Shown here one piece after another: positions 28,596 through 36,662 of a stretch of 64,000 nucleotides of DNA. Source of the DNA: Inquilinus sp. KBS0705 (GTDB lineage Bacteria > Bacteroidota > Bacteroidia > Sphingobacteriales > Sphingobacteriaceae); assembly GCA_005938025.2 (NCBI GenBank), contig VCCI02000003.1, positions 434,001 to 498,000 on the forward strand. Direction: 5' to 3'. The notes beneath the pieces are model-generated. The model had not been told where the DNA came from. It did no database searches and saw only the letters and a program-made list of their open reading frames with translations. The translations under genes were made by a program, and so were the position numbers. Numbering within the stretch: position 1 is the first letter of the stretch; each line of letters opens with the position of its first letter.

Positions 28596-29408
28596 ATGGC
28601 TTACAATTTATTAAAAGGTAAAAAAGGAATTATTTTCGGGGCGCTTAACGAGCAATCTATCGCCTGGAAAGTGGCTCAGCGCTGCCACGAAGAAGGTGCC
28701 GAAATAGTTTTAACCAATTCGCCGCTTGCATTGCGCATGGGCGAACTAAATAAACTGGCAGAAGAATGTAATGCCCCGGTTATCCCGGCAGATGTAACCA
28801 GCAATGAGGATGTAACCAACCTGTTCACTAAATCGATGGAACATTTTGGCGGCGGTGTTGATTTTGTACTGCACTCGATAGGCATGAGTGTTAACGTACG
28901 TAAAAGCATTCCTTACACCGAAAATAACTATGATTTTACCCATAAGGGGTTAGATATATCTGCATTGAGCTTTCACCGTGTATTGCAGACAGCTATGAAG
29001 TTGGATGCTATTAACGAGTGGGGATCTGTGCTGGCCTTAACTTACATTGCATCGCAGCGTGTATTTCCCGATTATAATGATATGGCCGATAACAAGGCTT
29101 ATCTGGAGAGCATTGCCCGTAACTTTGGTTATCAGTATGGTGTTAAAAAACACGTTAGGGTAAACACGGTATCGCAATCGCCAACCCGCACTACTGCCGG
29201 TAACGGTGTAAAAGGCTTTGATGGCTTTATAAACTATGCCGAAAAAATGAGTCCGCTTGGTAATGCTGATGCCGACCAATGCGCCGATTACTGTGTAAGT
29301 TTGTTTAGCGATCTTACTAAAATGGTTACCATGCAAAACTTGTTTCACGATGGTGGCTTCTCTTTCACCGGCGTTACCGCTGCAGTGATAGAGCAAATGG
29401 AGAAATAG
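28596..29408 (+). CDS. fabI: Enoyl-[acyl-carrier-protein] reductase (NADH)
   Basis: 270 residues of the short-chain dehydrogenase fold. FabI performs the last reduction of each fatty-acid elongation cycle. The cofactor loop is GALNEQSIAW, with ADVTS closing the adenine pocket. The catalytic pair is Y160 and K167 in VFPDYNDMADNKAY, the FabI-type Tyr-x6-Lys spacing. The C-terminal QSPTRTTAG and HDGGFSFTGV segments agree with the family. FabI is the triclosan target; nothing here suggests an altered site. It is a single-gene unit with its own promoter box and terminator, between recN and a carotenoid desaturase gene. Confidence 0.96.
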   Translation: MAYNLLKGKKGIIFGALNEQSIAWKVAQRCHEEGAEIVLTNSPLALRMGELNKLAEECNAPVIPADVTSNEDVTNLFTKSMEHFGGGVDFVLHSIGMSVNVRKSIPYTENNYDFTHKGLDISALSFHRVLQTAMKLDAINEWGSVLALTYIASQRVFPDYNDMADNKAYLESIARNFGYQYGVKKHVRVNTVSQSPTRTTAGNGVKGFDGFINYAEKMSPLGNADADQCADYCVSLFSDLTKMVTMQNLFHDGGFSFTGVTAAVIEQMEK

Positions 29409-29426
29409 TATTTAACTGATACATAT

Positions 29427-29459
29427 AAAAGCAGAATCGATGTCCGGTTCTGCTTTTTT
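29427..29459 (+). terminator. Rho-independent terminator after fabI
   Basis: AAAAGCAGAA (29427-29436) pairs with TTCTGCTTTT (29448-29457), with T residues after. Confidence 0.85.
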
Positions 29460-29483
29460 GTTTTATAGCCATATATTTACCAC

Positions 29484-30956
29484 ATGCCCAAACAAAAAGC
29501 TATAATTATTGGTGCCGGTATTGCCGGTATAGCAACGGCTATTCGTTTAACTGTAAATGGTTACCAGGTAGATGTATTTGAGGCAAACGCTTACCCCGGC
29601 GGCAAGCTATCGCAAATTGAGCATGATGGCTATAGGTTTGATGCCGGCCCTAGCCTGTTTACTATGCCGCAATATGTAAACGAATTGTTTGAACTGGCAG
29701 GCAAAGATCCGGCAGATTATTTCAGCTATCAAAAGCTGGATGTAGTTTGTAACTACTTTTACCCCGATGGTGCCCGTTTAAGCGCCTATGCCGACACCAA
29801 TAAATTTGCCGCCGAGATAGCTGCTAAAACCACTGAACCTGCCTCAGCGGTTTTAAAATACCTGGCTAATAGCAGGGATATATACACCATAACCAACCAT
29901 GTGTTTTTAGAGCGGTCGTTACACCGGCTGCAAACCTATTTAAGGTGGGATACGTTGCGGTCGGTATTCCGTTTCCCGCAAATTGACCCTTTCCGTACCA
30001 TGCATAAAGCCAATGCCGGTAGCTTTAAGGATGCGCGCATAGTGCAGTTTTTTGACCGCTACGCCACCTACAACGGATCTGACCCTTACCAGGCACCGGC
30101 TACATTAAATGTAATACCGCATTTGGAGCATCATTATGGTGCTTATTTCCCTGATGGCGGTATGTACAGTATCACCCAAAGCCTGGTAAAGCTGGCAGAA
30201 GAATTAGGCGTAGTATTTAATTATAACCAAAAGGCGGATGAGGTTGTGGTGATTAACCGGCAGGTAAAAGGCATCAGAGCCGCCGGCGAGAATCACCTTG
30301 CTGATATAGTGATATCTAACATGGATATATGGTTCACTTATAAACAGCTGTTGCAAAAATACCCGGCCTTGCACCCAAATAAAATACTAAGCCAGGAACG
30401 AAGCAGTTCGGCATTGATATTTTACTGGGGTATAAAAAAGAGCTTTACTGAACTGGACCTGCACAATATATTCTTTAGTGCCGATTACAAGGCCGAGTTT
30501 GACCATATATGGAAACACCAGGATATCTACAACGATCCTACGGTTTATGTAAACATAAGCTCTAAACTAAAAGCCGATGATGCCCCCGAAGGGTGCGAAA
30601 ATTGGTTTGTGATGATAAACGTACCCGCCAATAACGGGCAGGACTGGGATAAGCTAATAGCCCGTGCACGTGCTGATATTATTGCCAAACTTTCGAAAAT
30701 TTTAGGGCAAAACATAGGTGGGCTTATTGCAACCGAAAGCATATTAGACCCGCGCAGTATCGAGAGTAAAACATCATCGTACAAAGGCTCTATTTACGGC
30801 ACAAGCTCCAATAACCAGTTTGCAGCTTTTTTACGGCATGCCAACAGCTCATCAAAAATAAAGGGCCTATATTTTTGCGGGGGTAGCGTGCACCCCGGCG
30901 GCGGTATACCGCTTTGTTTGTTATCGGCAAAAATAACCGCCGATTTTATAGGGTAG
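29484..30956 (+). CDS. Carotenoid desaturase, CrtI/CrtD family
   Basis: 490 residues, full length for a bacterial phytoene-desaturase-family flavoprotein. The FAD-binding Rossmann loop GAGIAG (10-15) is followed by FEANAYPGGKLSQ and the DAGPSLFTMP segment, and the C-terminal FCGGSVHPGGGIPL closes the FAD site. The family includes CrtI (phytoene to lycopene) and CrtD (3,4-desaturation of hydroxylated or acyclic ends). Bacteroidota usually pair crtI with crtB; crtB is absent here, which together with the crtW/cruF genes 8-10 kb away makes CrtD attractive. Sequence reading alone cannot separate the two. It acts at the inner membrane. Confidence 0.82.
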   Translation: MPKQKAIIIGAGIAGIATAIRLTVNGYQVDVFEANAYPGGKLSQIEHDGYRFDAGPSLFTMPQYVNELFELAGKDPADYFSYQKLDVVCNYFYPDGARLSAYADTNKFAAEIAAKTTEPASAVLKYLANSRDIYTITNHVFLERSLHRLQTYLRWDTLRSVFRFPQIDPFRTMHKANAGSFKDARIVQFFDRYATYNGSDPYQAPATLNVIPHLEHHYGAYFPDGGMYSITQSLVKLAEELGVVFNYNQKADEVVVINRQVKGIRAAGENHLADIVISNMDIWFTYKQLLQKYPALHPNKILSQERSSSALIFYWGIKKSFTELDLHNIFFSADYKAEFDHIWKHQDIYNDPTVYVNISSKLKADDAPEGCENWFVMINVPANNGQDWDKLIARARADIIAKLSKILGQNIGGLIATESILDPRSIESKTSSYKGSIYGTSSNNQFAAFLRHANSSSKIKGLYFCGGSVHPGGGIPLCLLSAKITADFIG

Positions 30957-30967
30957 TGTTATTGCAA

Positions 30968-32338
30968 TTACTTGCTCAACTCCGCAAAATATTTATGAAA
31001 TAAGGGTATAGTCTCAATCCCTTTATAGTAATTAAATATATCGTATTTCTCATTTGGCGAGTGCAGGGCATCGCTATCCAGGCCGAAGCCCATAAGTACG
31101 GTTTTTAAACCTAATTCAGCTTCAAATAGCGCTACAATAGGTATGCTGCCGCCGCCACGGGTAGGTATAGGTTGCTTGCCAAATGCCTCGGCAATGGCTT
31201 GTTGGGCCGCACGGTAGGCAATGCTATCGGTAGGGGTTACCACCGGCTCGCCGCCGTGGTGCGGTGTTACCTTTACCTTAACGTATTTGGGTGCTATTTT
31301 CAAGAAATGGTCTGTAAACAGTTGGGTTATTTTTTCGGATGTTTGGTTGGGCACCAAGCGCATAGATATTTTGGCATTGGCTTTTGATGGCAAAACGGTT
31401 TTAGCCCCCTCACCAATGTAGCCGCCCCAAATGCCGTTTACTTCTAAAGTAGGGCGGGTACCGGTGCGCTCAAAGGTGGTGTAGCCTTTCTCGCCCCAAA
31501 CCTCGGCTATATCCAGGTCGGTTTTGTATTCTTCTTCATCGTACGGCGCGGCATTCAGTTCAGCACGCTCAGTTTCGGTCAGTTCCTGCACATCGTCATA
31601 AAAACCGGGGATGGTAATATGGTTATCCTCGTCATGCAACGACGCTATCATTTTAGCCAGTATGGTAGCTGGGTTAGCTACTGCACCGCCGTAAACGCCG
31701 GAATGCAGGTCGCGGTTAGGGCCGGTAACTTCTACTTCTAAGTAGGACAAACCACGCAGGCCCGTTTCCAGCGATGGGTTTTCCATGCTGATCATCGATG
31801 TATCAGATATCAGCACTACATCAGCCTTAAGGCGTTCTTTGTTGGCTTTTACAAATATACCCAAGTTGTTTGATCCTACTTCTTCCTCGCCCTCTATCAT
31901 AAACTTAATATTGCAAGGCAGGGTATTGGTTTGCATCATTAGCTCAAAGGCCTTTACATGCATATAAAACTGGCCCTTATCGTCGCAAGCACCACGGGCA
32001 TATATTTTACCATCGCGAATGGTTGGTTCAAATGGCGGGGTTTTCCAAAGCTCAAGCGGGTCGGCGGGCTGCACATCGTAGTGGCCGTAAGTTAATACAG
32101 TAGGTAAAGCAGGGTCAATTATTTTTTCGCCATACACAATAGGGTAGCCTGCCGTTTGGCAAACTTCTACCTTATCGGCACCGGCATCAGCAAGTTTTTT
32201 AGCTACGTAACTGGCAGCGTTTAAAACATCAGCCTTGTACTTTGGGTCGGCACTAACAGATGGGAAACGCAGCAGTTCAAATAACTCGTCGAGCAGGCGT
32301 TGTTTATTGGATTCTATATATTGCTTTATTACTTGCAT
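30968..32338 (-). CDS. M20 family dipeptidase
   Basis: 456 residues. A co-catalytic zinc peptidase of the carnosinase/PepV-like M20 group, which hydrolyses dipeptides in the cytoplasm. Metal ligands and catalytic residues are visible: H86 and D88 in YGHYDVQP, D119 in ARGACDDKG, E149-E153 in EGEEEVGS, the Asp of ISDTSM and the His near the end in DALHSPNEKYD. The dimerisation (lid) domain lies between about 210 and 335, with RDLHSGVYGG as its entry. There is no signal peptide. It is a single gene with a consensus -7 box 17 nt upstream of the ATG, converging on the desaturase gene with only an 11-nt gap. Confidence 0.93.
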   Translation of the reverse strand: MQVIKQYIESNKQRLLDELFELLRFPSVSADPKYKADVLNAASYVAKKLADAGADKVEVCQTAGYPIVYGEKIIDPALPTVLTYGHYDVQPADPLELWKTPPFEPTIRDGKIYARGACDDKGQFYMHVKAFELMMQTNTLPCNIKFMIEGEEEVGSNNLGIFVKANKERLKADVVLISDTSMISMENPSLETGLRGLSYLEVEVTGPNRDLHSGVYGGAVANPATILAKMIASLHDEDNHITIPGFYDDVQELTETERAELNAAPYDEEEYKTDLDIAEVWGEKGYTTFERTGTRPTLEVNGIWGGYIGEGAKTVLPSKANAKISMRLVPNQTSEKITQLFTDHFLKIAPKYVKVKVTPHHGGEPVVTPTDSIAYRAAQQAIAEAFGKQPIPTRGGGSIPIVALFEAELGLKTVLMGFGLDSDALHSPNEKYDIFNYYKGIETIPLFHKYFAELSK

Positions 32339-32355
32339 GGTAAATGTATTTGTGG

Positions 32356-32363
32356 CAAATATA
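32356..32363 (-). promoter_or_regulatory. -7 promoter box of M20 dipeptidase gene
   Basis: TATATTTG on the minus strand, an exact TAnnTTTG match, 17 nt before the ATG. Confidence 0.5.
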
Positions 32364-32412
32364 GGAGTTTTGGGGAAATGGAGGGAGGGAGCAAGTTACC
32401 TGCGTGCGTTTT

Positions 32413-32530
32413 GACTCACCCCGACGTAGCTACGCTCGTCGACCCTCTCTCCGCGAGCGGAAAGAGGGTGAAGACGAAAATGCAATAAAACCCCCTCTTT
32501 GCGAAGCAGAGAGGGGGCAGGAGGTGAGTC
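32413..32530. mobile_element. MITE-like element with three hairpins
   Basis: An 118-bp block bounded by GACTCACC and its reverse complement GGTGAGTC. Inside lie three successive hairpins: 32422-32441 (CGACG-AGC/GCT-CGTCG), 32443-32468 (CCCTCT...AGAGGG) and 32491-32517 (CCCCCTCT...AGAGGGGG). There is no open reading frame of interest. The layout suggests a miniature mobile or REP-like element, but no target duplication is evident. Confidence 0.6.
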
Positions 32531-32586
32531 GACTCGTAAACTATGCGCTACCGCCAATGCTTCGACAAGATCTGCATGACAGTTGC

Positions 32587-32922
32587 TTACTCCGCCACTT
32601 TCTCTACCACAACAGCGGTGCCATAGGCCAGTACCTCGGTGATGCCCTGCATTACCTCATTGGCATCGTAGCGCATACCTATAATAGCGTTGGCACCCAT
32701 TGCCTGGGCATGTTGTATCAGCAGGTGATAAGCTTCTTCGCGGGCGTTTTCGCAAAGCTCTACGTAAACAGATAGCCTGCCGCCAAAAAGCGATTGTATG
32801 CCCCCGGCAAAATTGCCCACAACGCTACGGCTGCGAACGGTGATGCCACGCACAACGCCTAAATGTTTAACAACTTTATAACCGTCTAAACCTACGCCGG
32901 TGGTGATGAGTGAAGTGTCCAT
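32587..32922 (-). CDS. YbjQ/UPF0145 family protein
   Basis: 111 residues, matching the YbjQ-like heavy-metal-binding-domain family. Marks are the N-terminal ITTGVGLDGYKVVKHLG, VRGITVRSRSVVGN and the C-terminal MGANAIIGMRYD followed by VLAYGTAVVV. Structures of relatives form pentameric rings; no biochemical function is established, and the 'heavy metal' name comes from weak similarity. No signal peptide is present. It lies next to a membrane-anchored hydrolase gene on the same strand, 35 nt away, and may share its transcript. The word-repeat phrase GCTTCGACAAGATCTGCATG lies just beyond its stop codon. Confidence 0.85.
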   Translation of the reverse strand: MDTSLITTGVGLDGYKVVKHLGVVRGITVRSRSVVGNFAGGIQSLFGGRLSVYVELCENAREEAYHLLIQHAQAMGANAIIGMRYDANEVMQGITEVLAYGTAVVVEKVAE

Positions 32923-32957
32923 AATGTTTTGTTTTTTGATAGATATGTATTTAGATA

Positions 32958-33878
32958 CTAGTTGTTCAAAAATGTTACCAAAGCAGGGTTAACTATATCC
33001 GGCTGGTCCAGGTAGGGTAGGTGGCCTGCGTTATCTACCGGCAAAAACTCAGTCTTTAGCACACTCCGTACCGAGTCGCTGTAGTTAAAGGGTACGGTTT
33101 TATCTTCTTTACCCCATATTAATAGTACCTGCTTATGCTGGCTGTTTAGCTGGGTATAGCTTGGCCTGCTCTTTAAATCATAATTATACATGGTAGATAC
33201 CAGCGCATGCCTAAAGCCTTTATAACTCATTTGAGGCAAATACTTTTCAACCCAGGTTGGTTGGCGGTCGGGGTATTTAAAATCGCTTAGCTGGCCGTTT
33301 GCGCGGTCGTCGGCAAAAACAGTTTCATGGTAATTGGTAACCACCGCGGGGTATTTGGGTTTCATATCGGGATAAGCGGGGTCTATCAGTACTACTTTAT
33401 TAACCATGCCGGGGTAAACGCCGGTAAAATCGGCAGCCAGTTTGCCACCAAAAGATATACCCACCAGGCTTACGGGTTGTTTTAGGTGCAATTTAGTAAT
33501 AAGCTCTTTTAGCTGGTCGTAGTATAGTTGCCTATTGTAAACTACGTTTGGCCTGTCGGAGTAGCCGCGGCCGTATTGGTCATACCGTAACACCCTAAAG
33601 CCATGCTCTAATAAATATTCGTAAGTGCCATCCCATATATGGTAGGGTACGCTAAAACCATGTATCAGTACCACTACCTTGCCGCTATCCTGCCCATCCA
33701 GTTCGTAGTGGGTAAAACCATGCGATAGCTCAATATAACTACCCGGGGTGGTTTTTCGCGTTTCTTCGGTTATTTCTTTTTGTTCTTTATCAAAATGGAA
33801 ATAAAATACGGCAAGCACAGCCGCAGCAAAAATCAATAACACAAGCAGTGTTACCAACAGGCGTTTAAAAGTTCTCAT
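32958..33878 (-). CDS. Membrane-anchored alpha/beta hydrolase
   Basis: 306 residues. An N-terminal hydrophobic helix (about 6-28) without a clear cleavage site anchors the enzyme, probably facing the periplasm. The hydrolase fold shows the oxyanion HGFSVPYHIWDG, the nucleophile S142 in VGISFGG, Asp in LLIWGKEDKTVPF, and the catalytic His in DNAGHLPYLD, so the triad is complete. Relatives include esterases, haloalkane-type and proline iminopeptidase-like enzymes; the substrate is not predictable. It is divergent from the DUF2520 gene with an 82-nt gap. Confidence 0.85.
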   Translation of the reverse strand: MRTFKRLLVTLLVLLIFAAAVLAVFYFHFDKEQKEITEETRKTTPGSYIELSHGFTHYELDGQDSGKVVVLIHGFSVPYHIWDGTYEYLLEHGFRVLRYDQYGRGYSDRPNVVYNRQLYYDQLKELITKLHLKQPVSLVGISFGGKLAADFTGVYPGMVNKVVLIDPAYPDMKPKYPAVVTNYHETVFADDRANGQLSDFKYPDRQPTWVEKYLPQMSYKGFRHALVSTMYNYDLKSRPSYTQLNSQHKQVLLIWGKEDKTVPFNYSDSVRSVLKTEFLPVDNAGHLPYLDQPDIVNPALVTFLNN

Positions 33879-33960
33879 TTGTTGAGTATAATGGTTTATG
33901 GTTTGGAGTAATAAAAGTAGCAGAATTATTTAATTTAGCTGCCTTAAGTTTATTCCCAAT

Positions 33961-34743
33961 ATGCGTATCACTATTATCGGTTCGGGCAATGTAGCTACAC
34001 ATCTATCGGCAGCATTTAAAAACGTGGGCCATCGTATAGTACAGGTGTATAGCCGTAATATGCAAAACGCAGCCCTGTTGGCGTACCATGTAGGTGCCGA
34101 AGCCGTAGATGATCTTGAAAACATTTCGGTCGATACCGATGTCTTTATCATCGCTATAAAGGATGATGCCATTGGTGCAATAGTGCCCAAATTGTTAAAA
34201 TACGATAAACTGACAGTGCATACCTCGGGCGCGGCAGGCTTAGATCATATACTGGCCTTTACCGATAAAGCGGGTGTATTTTACCCTTTGCAAACCTTTA
34301 GTAAAACCAAGGAACTGAATTTTAGAGAAGTGCCCCTATGCATAGAGGGTGCCGACGAAACCATTACCCTGCAACTGGAAGAACTGGCGCGCACCATAAG
34401 CAATAATGTTTACCGGGTAAACTCCGCGCAGCGTAAGGTGCTGCATTTGGCAGCCGTGTTTGCCTGCAACTTTACCAACCATATGTACACCATAGCGCAA
34501 CAACTTTTGGCCCAAAGCGATATGGGCTTTGATATGCTGCGCCCGCTGATAGCCGAAACCGCCGATAAAATAAAGCAGCAAGCGCCCGCTACTGTGCAAA
34601 CCGGCCCTGCTGTACGCAATGATGAGCAAACTATGGCGGCTCATTTACAAATGCTTAACGGCAAGCCCGAACTGCAACAGCTTTACACATTATTAAGTCA
34701 GGATATTATCAAAAACAACAACACTGCTAACGGGGATAAGTAA
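33961..34743 (+). CDS. Rossmann-fold / DUF2520 protein (putative NADP-dependent oxidoreductase)
   Basis: 260 residues. The N-terminal Rossmann domain starts with ITIIGSGNVATHLSAAF, a dinucleotide-binding GxGxxA motif, then a helical DUF2520 domain (about 120-255) with CNFTNHMYTIAQQLL. The architecture resembles pyrroline-5-carboxylate reductase and 6-phosphogluconate-dehydrogenase-like proteins, but no reaction is known. It begins a + strand run: ferredoxin 19 nt downstream, then iscX, kdsC and maf. In many Bacteroidota the gene lies beside kdsC and maf, as it does here, suggesting a conserved neighbourhood rather than a shared pathway. Confidence 0.82.
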   Translation: MRITIIGSGNVATHLSAAFKNVGHRIVQVYSRNMQNAALLAYHVGAEAVDDLENISVDTDVFIIAIKDDAIGAIVPKLLKYDKLTVHTSGAAGLDHILAFTDKAGVFYPLQTFSKTKELNFREVPLCIEGADETITLQLEELARTISNNVYRVNSAQRKVLHLAAVFACNFTNHMYTIAQQLLAQSDMGFDMLRPLIAETADKIKQQAPATVQTGPAVRNDEQTMAAHLQMLNGKPELQQLYTLLSQDIIKNNNTANGDK

Positions 34744-34749
34744 TTTTGT

Positions 34750-34757
34750 TACTTTTG
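34750..34757 (+). promoter_or_regulatory. -7-like box before ferredoxin gene
   Basis: TACTTTTG matches TAnnTTTG but lies only 5 nt before the ATG, so it would give a leaderless mRNA. It may be chance. Confidence 0.3.
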
Positions 34758-34762
34758 CCAAA

Positions 34763-35095
34763 ATGAATATTTTTAAAGTAACGATAAACTTTGAGGAACA
34801 GGACCACGATACCGTTGTGCTGCCAATTGCCGAGGGGGAGTCTGTTTTAGATGTTTGCCTGGAAAACGGCATAGAGTTACAGCACAATTGCGGCGGCGTA
34901 TGCGGCTGCAGCACCTGCCATATATACGTTAATAAGGGGATGGATAACATCCAGGAGATATCTGACAAGGAGGAGGATTTTATTGACAGGGCTGTAAACC
35001 CGCGCATCAACTCGCGCCTGGGCTGCCAATGTGTAATAATTGACGGCGATATTGAGGTAACCCTTCCCGACCAGTCGGATTTTATGGGGCACTAA
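34763..35095 (+). CDS. 2Fe-2S ferredoxin (adrenodoxin/Isc type)
   Basis: 110 residues. The cluster-binding segment HNCGGVCGCSTCHIYV gives C43, C49 and C52 in the plant/adrenodoxin C-x5-C-x2-C pattern, with the fourth ligand in SRLGCQC (C88). C47 and C90 are additional. Isc-type ferredoxins deliver electrons for iron-sulfur assembly or to P450-type and other reductases. The next gene is iscX, which normally follows fdx in isc operons, supporting an Isc-type role although no iscSU genes are present. A word-repeat tract with a 9-bp inverted repeat starts right after its stop. Confidence 0.9.
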   Translation: MNIFKVTINFEEQDHDTVVLPIAEGESVLDVCLENGIELQHNCGGVCGCSTCHIYVNKGMDNIQEISDKEEDFIDRAVNPRINSRLGCQCVIIDGDIEVTLPDQSDFMGH

Positions 35096-35102
35096 AAAGA
35101 TA

Positions 35103-35178
35103 GTACGTAGGACGTTGTACGTTTTACGTGGAAAATATAGACAGAATAACGTATTACCTAAAACGTAGCACGTATAAC
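35103..35178 (+). repeat. Post-stop word repeat, GTACGTAGGACGTTGTACG type
   Basis: ACGT-rich words begin 8 nt after the ferredoxin stop codon. TACGTTTTA (35118-35126) and TAAAACGTA (35159-35167) form a perfect 9-bp inverted repeat. Confidence 0.7.
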
Positions 35179-35186
35179 ATATAAAA

Positions 35187-35429
35187 ATGACAGACGATAA
35201 ATTTGAGCTTCCCATTCACTGGAATGATTACGAGGATATAGCGATGGGCCTTTACGAAAAGTTTGGCGATGATTTTGATGAATCAAAGATCTATCGTATA
35301 CGCTTTACCGAACTGTTGGAGTGGGTGCTATCGTTACCGCACTTTGCCGGTACCCGCGAGCAATCTAACGAAGGCCACCTGGAGCAGATACAAAGCGCCT
35401 GGGTTTACGAGTGGAGAGATAACCAATAG
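35187..35429 (+). CDS. iscX: Fe-S assembly protein IscX
   Basis: 80 residues. It carries the IscX/YfhJ signature HWNDYEDIAMGLYEKFG, the acidic patch DDFDESKIYRIRFTELLEWV, and the C-terminal EGHLEQIQSAWVYEW. IscX binds the cysteine desulfurase IscS and iron and modulates cluster assembly. Here the partners IscS, IscU and HscA are not adjacent; only the ferredoxin remains. It sits 91 nt after the ferredoxin gene, the gap being filled with repeats, and a different repeat tract starts at its own stop codon. Confidence 0.93.
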   Translation: MTDDKFELPIHWNDYEDIAMGLYEKFGDDFDESKIYRIRFTELLEWVLSLPHFAGTREQSNEGHLEQIQSAWVYEWRDNQ

Positions 35430-35498
35430 GCAGTTTGCAGTTGGTGGTTTGCAGTTTGCAGCAATCGGTGTAATCAAATAATAATCGGTGTAATCAAA
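35429..35498 (+). repeat. Post-stop word repeats, GCAGTTTGCAGTTGGTGG type and AATCGGTGTAATCAAA type
   Basis: The first tract starts at the iscX stop codon. It is followed by two direct copies of a 16-mer (35463-35478 and 35483-35498), the second ending 3 nt before the kdsC ATG. The first family also occurs inside waaA. Confidence 0.8.
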
Positions 35499-35501
35499 AA
35501 A

Positions 35502-36023
35502 ATGGAATCCTTTTTAACAAAGCTTAAAGATATAACCACATTAATGTTTGATGTGGACGGTGTGCTAACCGATGGCTCGATATACGTGACCGAAACCGGG
35601 GTGCAAAGCCGTGCTTTTAATATTAAGGATAGCTACGCGCTGCAACTGGCTGTTAAAAGCGGCTATAATGTAGCGGCTATATCGGGCAGCCGGTCAAAAA
35701 GCGCGTTGTTCCGTTTAAATAGCCTGGGTATAAACGATGTATACCTTGGCGCACATACCAAATCTGAACGGTTTAAGCTGTACATCGAAGAAAAAAGCGT
35801 GCACCCTTCGGAGATATTGTACATGGCCGATGATATCCCCGATCTGGCTGTAATGAAAATGGTTGGCCTGCCGGTTTGCCCTGCTGATGCCGCCGAAGAA
35901 ATTAAGGCCATCAGCGCCTACGTATCGCCATTTGCAGGCGGCAAGGGCTGTGTACGCGATATTATCGAAAAGGTAATGAAGGTACAGGGCAAATGGATGA
36001 ACGACCAGGCGTATACATGGTAG
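35502..36023 (+). CDS. kdsC: 3-deoxy-manno-octulosonate-8-phosphatase (KdsC-type HAD)
   Basis: 173 residues, the cap-less HAD size of KdsC. The nucleophile motif is MFDVDGVLTDG, the Thr/Ser motif is AISGSRS, the Lys is in the HTKSERF region, and the metal-binding Asp pair is in MADDIPDLAVM. It dephosphorylates Kdo-8-phosphate in lipopolysaccharide core synthesis; the Kdo transferase waaA is 8 kb away. Relatives with the same fold include Neu5Ac-9-P and D,D-heptose phosphatases, so the substrate call is made on length and motif context. It is probably co-transcribed with maf. Confidence 0.88.
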   Translation: MESFLTKLKDITTLMFDVDGVLTDGSIYVTETGVQSRAFNIKDSYALQLAVKSGYNVAAISGSRSKSALFRLNSLGINDVYLGAHTKSERFKLYIEEKSVHPSEILYMADDIPDLAVMKMVGLPVCPADAAEEIKAISAYVSPFAGGKGCVRDIIEKVMKVQGKWMNDQAYTW

Positions 36024-36062
36024 TTTAAAGTCTTAAGTCGAAAGTTTAAAGTCTATAGTCTT
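36022..36062 (+). repeat. Post-stop word repeat, AGTCTTAAGTCGAAAG type
   Basis: The tract begins inside the kdsC stop codon and runs up to the TTG start codon of maf. Its words match the tract after ahcY 25 kb away. Confidence 0.75.
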
Positions 36063-36632
36063 TTGAAAAATATCAAACTCATTCTCGCATCAAAATCTCC
36101 ACGCAGGCAAGAGTTGCTTACTTTAATGGATATTGATTTTAGGGTGGTGCTGAAAGAGGTGGATGAATCATATCCTGATGGCTTGTCGCCCGCCGAAATT
36201 GCATTATACATCGCCCAAAAAAAGGCCGAAGCATTTGATGAGGATATTGCTGATGACGAGGTAGTGCTTACTGCCGATACCATCGTAGCTATTGACGGAC
36301 TAATATTAGGCAAACCCGATTCTCCGGAGCATGCCATCGAAATGCTGCACAGACTATCGGGCAAAATGCACGAGGTGTATACCGGTGTTTGCATACTGTA
36401 CAAGGGTCAATACAATAAGTTTTTTGATAGATCTGAAGTATTCTTCCGCAAGCTTACAGAGCAAGAAATACGGAGCTATGTTGAGGAATATAGCCCTATG
36501 GATAAAGCCGGATCCTATGGCATCCAGCAGCGCATTGGTTTAATAGGCATCGAGCGTATTAATGGCTCATACACCAACGTAGTGGGTTTACCTACCGAGA
36601 AAGTGTATCAGCAACTGATGTTGTTGAAGTAG
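36063..36632 (+). CDS. maf: Maf-family nucleoside triphosphate pyrophosphatase
   Basis: 189 residues. Maf proteins hydrolyse dTTP/UTP and modified nucleotides to the monophosphates and are linked to housecleaning and cell division control. The N-terminal LILASKSPRRQELL, the catalytic-region TADTIVAIDG, LGKP, and the C-terminal GSYGIQQRIG/ERINGSYTNVVGLP are all present. Start: no ATG or GTG exists in a usable position. TTG at 36063, directly behind a repeat tract, puts the family N-terminus at the right distance, so a TTG start is assigned. It converges on hemH with a 30-nt gap. Confidence 0.93.
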   Translation: MKNIKLILASKSPRRQELLTLMDIDFRVVLKEVDESYPDGLSPAEIALYIAQKKAEAFDEDIADDEVVLTADTIVAIDGLILGKPDSPEHAIEMLHRLSGKMHEVYTGVCILYKGQYNKFFDRSEVFFRKLTEQEIRSYVEEYSPMDKAGSYGIQQRIGLIGIERINGSYTNVVGLPTEKVYQQLMLLK

Positions 36633-36662
36633 GCTTACTAAAATAACGCGGTTAATAGACCT

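Noticed and set aside
29484..30956. Calling the desaturase CrtI (phytoene desaturase)
   Set aside because: No crtB is adjacent, and CrtI and CrtD cannot be separated by eye, so only the family is named.
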